Of a stretch of 64,000 nt of DNA, positions 61,648 to 64,000 are shown one piece after another; position 1 is the stretch's first letter; each line of letters starts with the position of its first letter. The notes beneath the pieces are model-generated. The model did not search any database, was not told where the DNA came from, and was given only the letters and a program-made list of their open reading frames with translations. This DNA comes from Prunella strophiata (taxonomy: Eukaryota > Chordata > Aves > Passeriformes > Prunellidae). The translations under genes were made by a program, and so were the position numbers. The DNA lies in the NCBI GenBank assembly GCA_036583965.1, contig JAZBQD010000027.1, forward strand, positions 24,063,001 through 24,127,000, given 5' to 3'.

Positions 61648-62341
61648 GTAAGTTGAATGTTCTGTGATTTTTGGTTTGTTGATACCCTCTGGGCAAGGGC
61701 ATTTATCTATAGCAGCTGAACCAGACCTGGTGGCAGGAGACCTTTGCTTTCCAGAACACACAGTTAGTAACTATCTTCCTTCTCCTGCAGGAAACCATTT
61801 GTAGGTGAAAGGCTGCAGAGAGCAAATTAGGTACAGAGGACTCAGAGATAAATGCTGTCAGTCTCTCCTTTCAGCCTGATCCTTGTTGGTCACAGATAAG
61901 TAGTGTCCTGTAGGAGTAAAGGTGCTGGGGTTACCTTGGGCTGAAGGAAGTCAGGCCAAATCTCCATGCTGGGGCTTGAAAGCAGACCTGGACTTGGCTG
62001 AGATGGAAACATTTCCTCCCCTGAACTGCTCAATAACCTGCCCTAAAACAACTCAGGGTTATTCTGGCAGTGTGTGTACAAGTGCAGTTACAGAAGAGCA
62101 GCACACTCTGGTCACATGCCTTAAGGGAAGCATTTTACATTCCTCTGGAGCAAGTGTGAGTGCACATTATGGATCCTAGGGAAAAAATCCCACCTTATTG
62201 TTAGAAAACTGGTTCTTGAAATAGTTACTCACCTGAAACTGAACTTCACATCAGGCTAAGTTTGTCCTGGACCCCTCATTGTGTGATGAATATAACCTTG
62301 TTTTCTAATTAGACTTTCTATGTGATTATTTCTTTTCTTAG
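61648..62341 (+). other. RGL1 intron 12
   Basis: 694-bp intron, donor GTAAGT, acceptor TTTTCTTAG. Nothing else was recognised. Confidence 0.85.
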
Positions 62342-62463
62342 GAATTTGAAGTCATTGCCCAAATCAAGCTCCTGCAATCTTCATGCAACAGCTATTGCCT
62401 GATACCAGACCAAAAATTCATCCAGTGGTTCAGGAGGCAGCGACACTTAACAGAGGAGGAGAG
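62342..62463 (+). CDS. RGL1: RGL1 coding exon 13 (residues 451-491, CDC25 domain)
   Basis: 122 nt, phase 0 start and phase 2 end, with acceptor TTCTTAG|GAA and donor GAGAG|GTAGGT. It encodes EFEVIAQIKLLQSSCNSYCL, then IPDQKFIQWFRRQRHLTEEE. The match to the C-terminal helices of the catalytic domain is close (Q.KLLQS.CN.Y....D..F..WF....LTEEE). Confidence 0.97.
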
Positions 62464-62790
62464 GTAGGTCCTCAGTGACCCTGGAAAACCTCTGTTCTCA
62501 CCCCACACACCTGGGCAGGTCAGGGCAGGGACATGCAAACACTGGAGAGTTTTCAAACCTATTCTAAGGAGGTGAAATATCCCCTTGGTCCTGGTAAAAT
62601 GCAGGCAGAGCAGTGTTCCTCTTTGGGGCACTGCAACCTTCTGTGAGCTGAGAACAGCTGAAGGACTCTGGGATTGCTTGAATGCTGCTGCTGTGAGATG
62701 TACAACTAAATAACACTTTACAGCTAAATGACATTGTACAACTAAATGACATTGTCTGCAAATATTCACCTGCTGGCCTCTGCCCTGCAG
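62464..62790 (+). other. RGL1 intron 13
   Basis: 327-bp intron, donor GTAGGT, acceptor TGCCCTGCAG. It contains an imperfect short repeat around 62705-62760 (TACA(A/G)CTAAATGACATT copies). Confidence 0.88.
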
Positions 62791-62880
62791 TTACAAACTC
62801 TCACGTGAGGCTGAAGCAGCTGCTGATACCAACATCCTGTCTCCAAAATCCCAGAAAAGCATGGTGAAGAGGATCAGCAC
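62791..62880 (+). CDS. RGL1: RGL1 coding exon 14 (residues 491-521, partial gene end)
   Basis: 90 nt, phase 2 at both ends, with acceptor CCTGCAG|TTAC and donor CAGCAC|GTGAGT. It encodes YKLSREAEAAADTNILSPKS then QKSMVKRIST. EAAAD, SPK and KSMVKR are shared with human RGL1. This is the linker immediately after the catalytic domain. Further exons encoding the serine-rich linker and Ras-association domain are expected beyond base 64000. Confidence 0.94.
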
Positions 62881-64000
62881 GTGAGTATGATGGGGCACAG
62901 GGGCTTTGGGGTGGGAATATGGACCTGGGTAACTCATTTAATCAGCTGCAGAACCTGGCTGAGGAGCCACAACCCTGCATTGCTTTAAGGAGAAATGCAG
63001 CCTTGTGGATGAAGCTGTCCCTTTGTGTTGCTAGAAGCAGTCATGAGGATTATTAAAGATAGAAGAGACTGGAATAAAGAATTCTTCTAGTGATAGATTA
63101 TAATTCAGTACCTGTTGTGTAATAACTTTGCTGAATGCAGCAGGAAAGCAGAGTAAAGGAGGATAAAGTCTGGTCTATTATTAGTCTAAATTGCTAAAGA
63201 CATGCAAAAATTCCTTGCAGGATTTTAATATGAAAATTAAGGTTAGCAAAAAAGGCAGTTGATAGTGGAAACAACCAGCTGGAGAAGGGAAAAAACATCA
63301 TGGGGACATGGTCCAATCTGGTGTAATACAAAGAGATTCAAACAGGACAGGGCCATGCAGCTGGACATGGGAAACAAGGCTAGCAGCAATGCAGGGAAAG
63401 CTGCATGGAATAAAGCAGAGCTCAAAGACTCAACTAAAAATATCTGCACTCTGAATGTCTTTTGCAAATGAATACTGTAGAAAAGCAGTCAGTGACACCT
63501 CTCTAAGCTGTATTAAATCAGTAACTGCATGCTGATGCTCCCTGCTCCTCCCCTTGGTGGGTCAGACCAGCTTGCTTCCTTTGGCACTCCTTTCAAGTCA
63601 CTTGACCTGCATTTAGAAATGAGTCTTGGAGAGGGAGTGCCTTTAATTTACACTTTATGATCTTACTGTGTGTATCTCCAGCCTTCTAGAGAGAACCTGG
63701 TACCTATGACACCCTAACAGAGAAATTGGCAGTGGGGTGAATTTGCCCTTTGAAGCCCTTTTTTCTGTAAAATGAGCCTGAAAATGTGAAGGGACAGAAG
63801 GGGAGTGTTTTTCTAGTAGGACATGAACTGGTTGTGGCCTTGCAGCTGTGGGCACTCTGGGTCAGGAAGGTGTTGTTAGCCTGTAACAAAGCCTCTGTAC
63901 AAACTGTATAAACACCACAAAGGAAATGACAAAAAGCCACTCCAGAGAGGAAAAAACTCCAGAATGAAAGAGTTCTGAACCAAGGGACAGGCTTTGCTCA
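62881..64000 (+). other. RGL1 intron 14 (runs off the window)
   Basis: Donor GTGAGT at 62881 opens an intron with no further RGL1 exon found before the window end. No match to the next expected segment (LLFLGSDMI-like in mammals) is seen here. No other feature was recognised. Confidence 0.75.

Overview
This is vertebrate nuclear DNA, almost certainly from a bird. Short exons with GT/AG borders sit in large AT-rich introns, and the only recognisable interspersed repeats are CR1 LINE fragments with the avian-type 3' end (ATTCTGTG tandem). There are no prokaryotic-style operons, tRNA or rRNA genes, CRISPR arrays or phage-like genes.

Layout. Bases 1-14000 are gene-poor 5' flank, or an upstream intron of a longer isoform, with two CR1 3' fragments and one CR1-like remnant, an AC microsatellite and homopolymer tracts. 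A CpG-rich promoter region covers about 14040-15180. It contains the first coding exon of RGL1 (Ral guanine nucleotide dissociation stimulator-like 1, + strand), with the ATG at 14430. The rest of the window is the RGL1 gene. I resolve 14 coding exons between 14430 and 62880, with every donor GT and every acceptor AG. Their joined frame encodes about 521 residues: the N-terminal segment, the Ras-GEF N-terminal (REM) domain and essentially all of the CDC25-type catalytic domain. The C-terminal part, including the Ras-association domain, must lie beyond base 64000. RGL1 is known as a Ras-family effector that activates Ral GTPases.

Two things stand out. First, intron 1 carries a perfect, uninterrupted 500-bp array of 125 GTCC units starting 39 bp after the exon 1 splice donor, inside the promoter CpG region. 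It is open in all six frames. The RGL1 start codon is in frame with it if intron 1 is retained, giving a poly(SVRP) protein. The antisense strand encodes poly(GRTD). Second, coding exon 10 is 91 nt where 90 are needed. A one-base insertion near 60133-60136 breaks the conserved frame. Two nearby alternative splice sites (an acceptor 4 nt into exon 11, or a donor 2 nt beyond exon 10) would each restore it.

Other items: a 5'-truncated CR1 copy in intron 4, an 83-bp imperfect duplication beside a GC-rich patch in intron 2, a perfect 13-bp-arm hairpin and a 22-bp palindrome. Protein comparisons rest on remembered family knowledge, not on a search.
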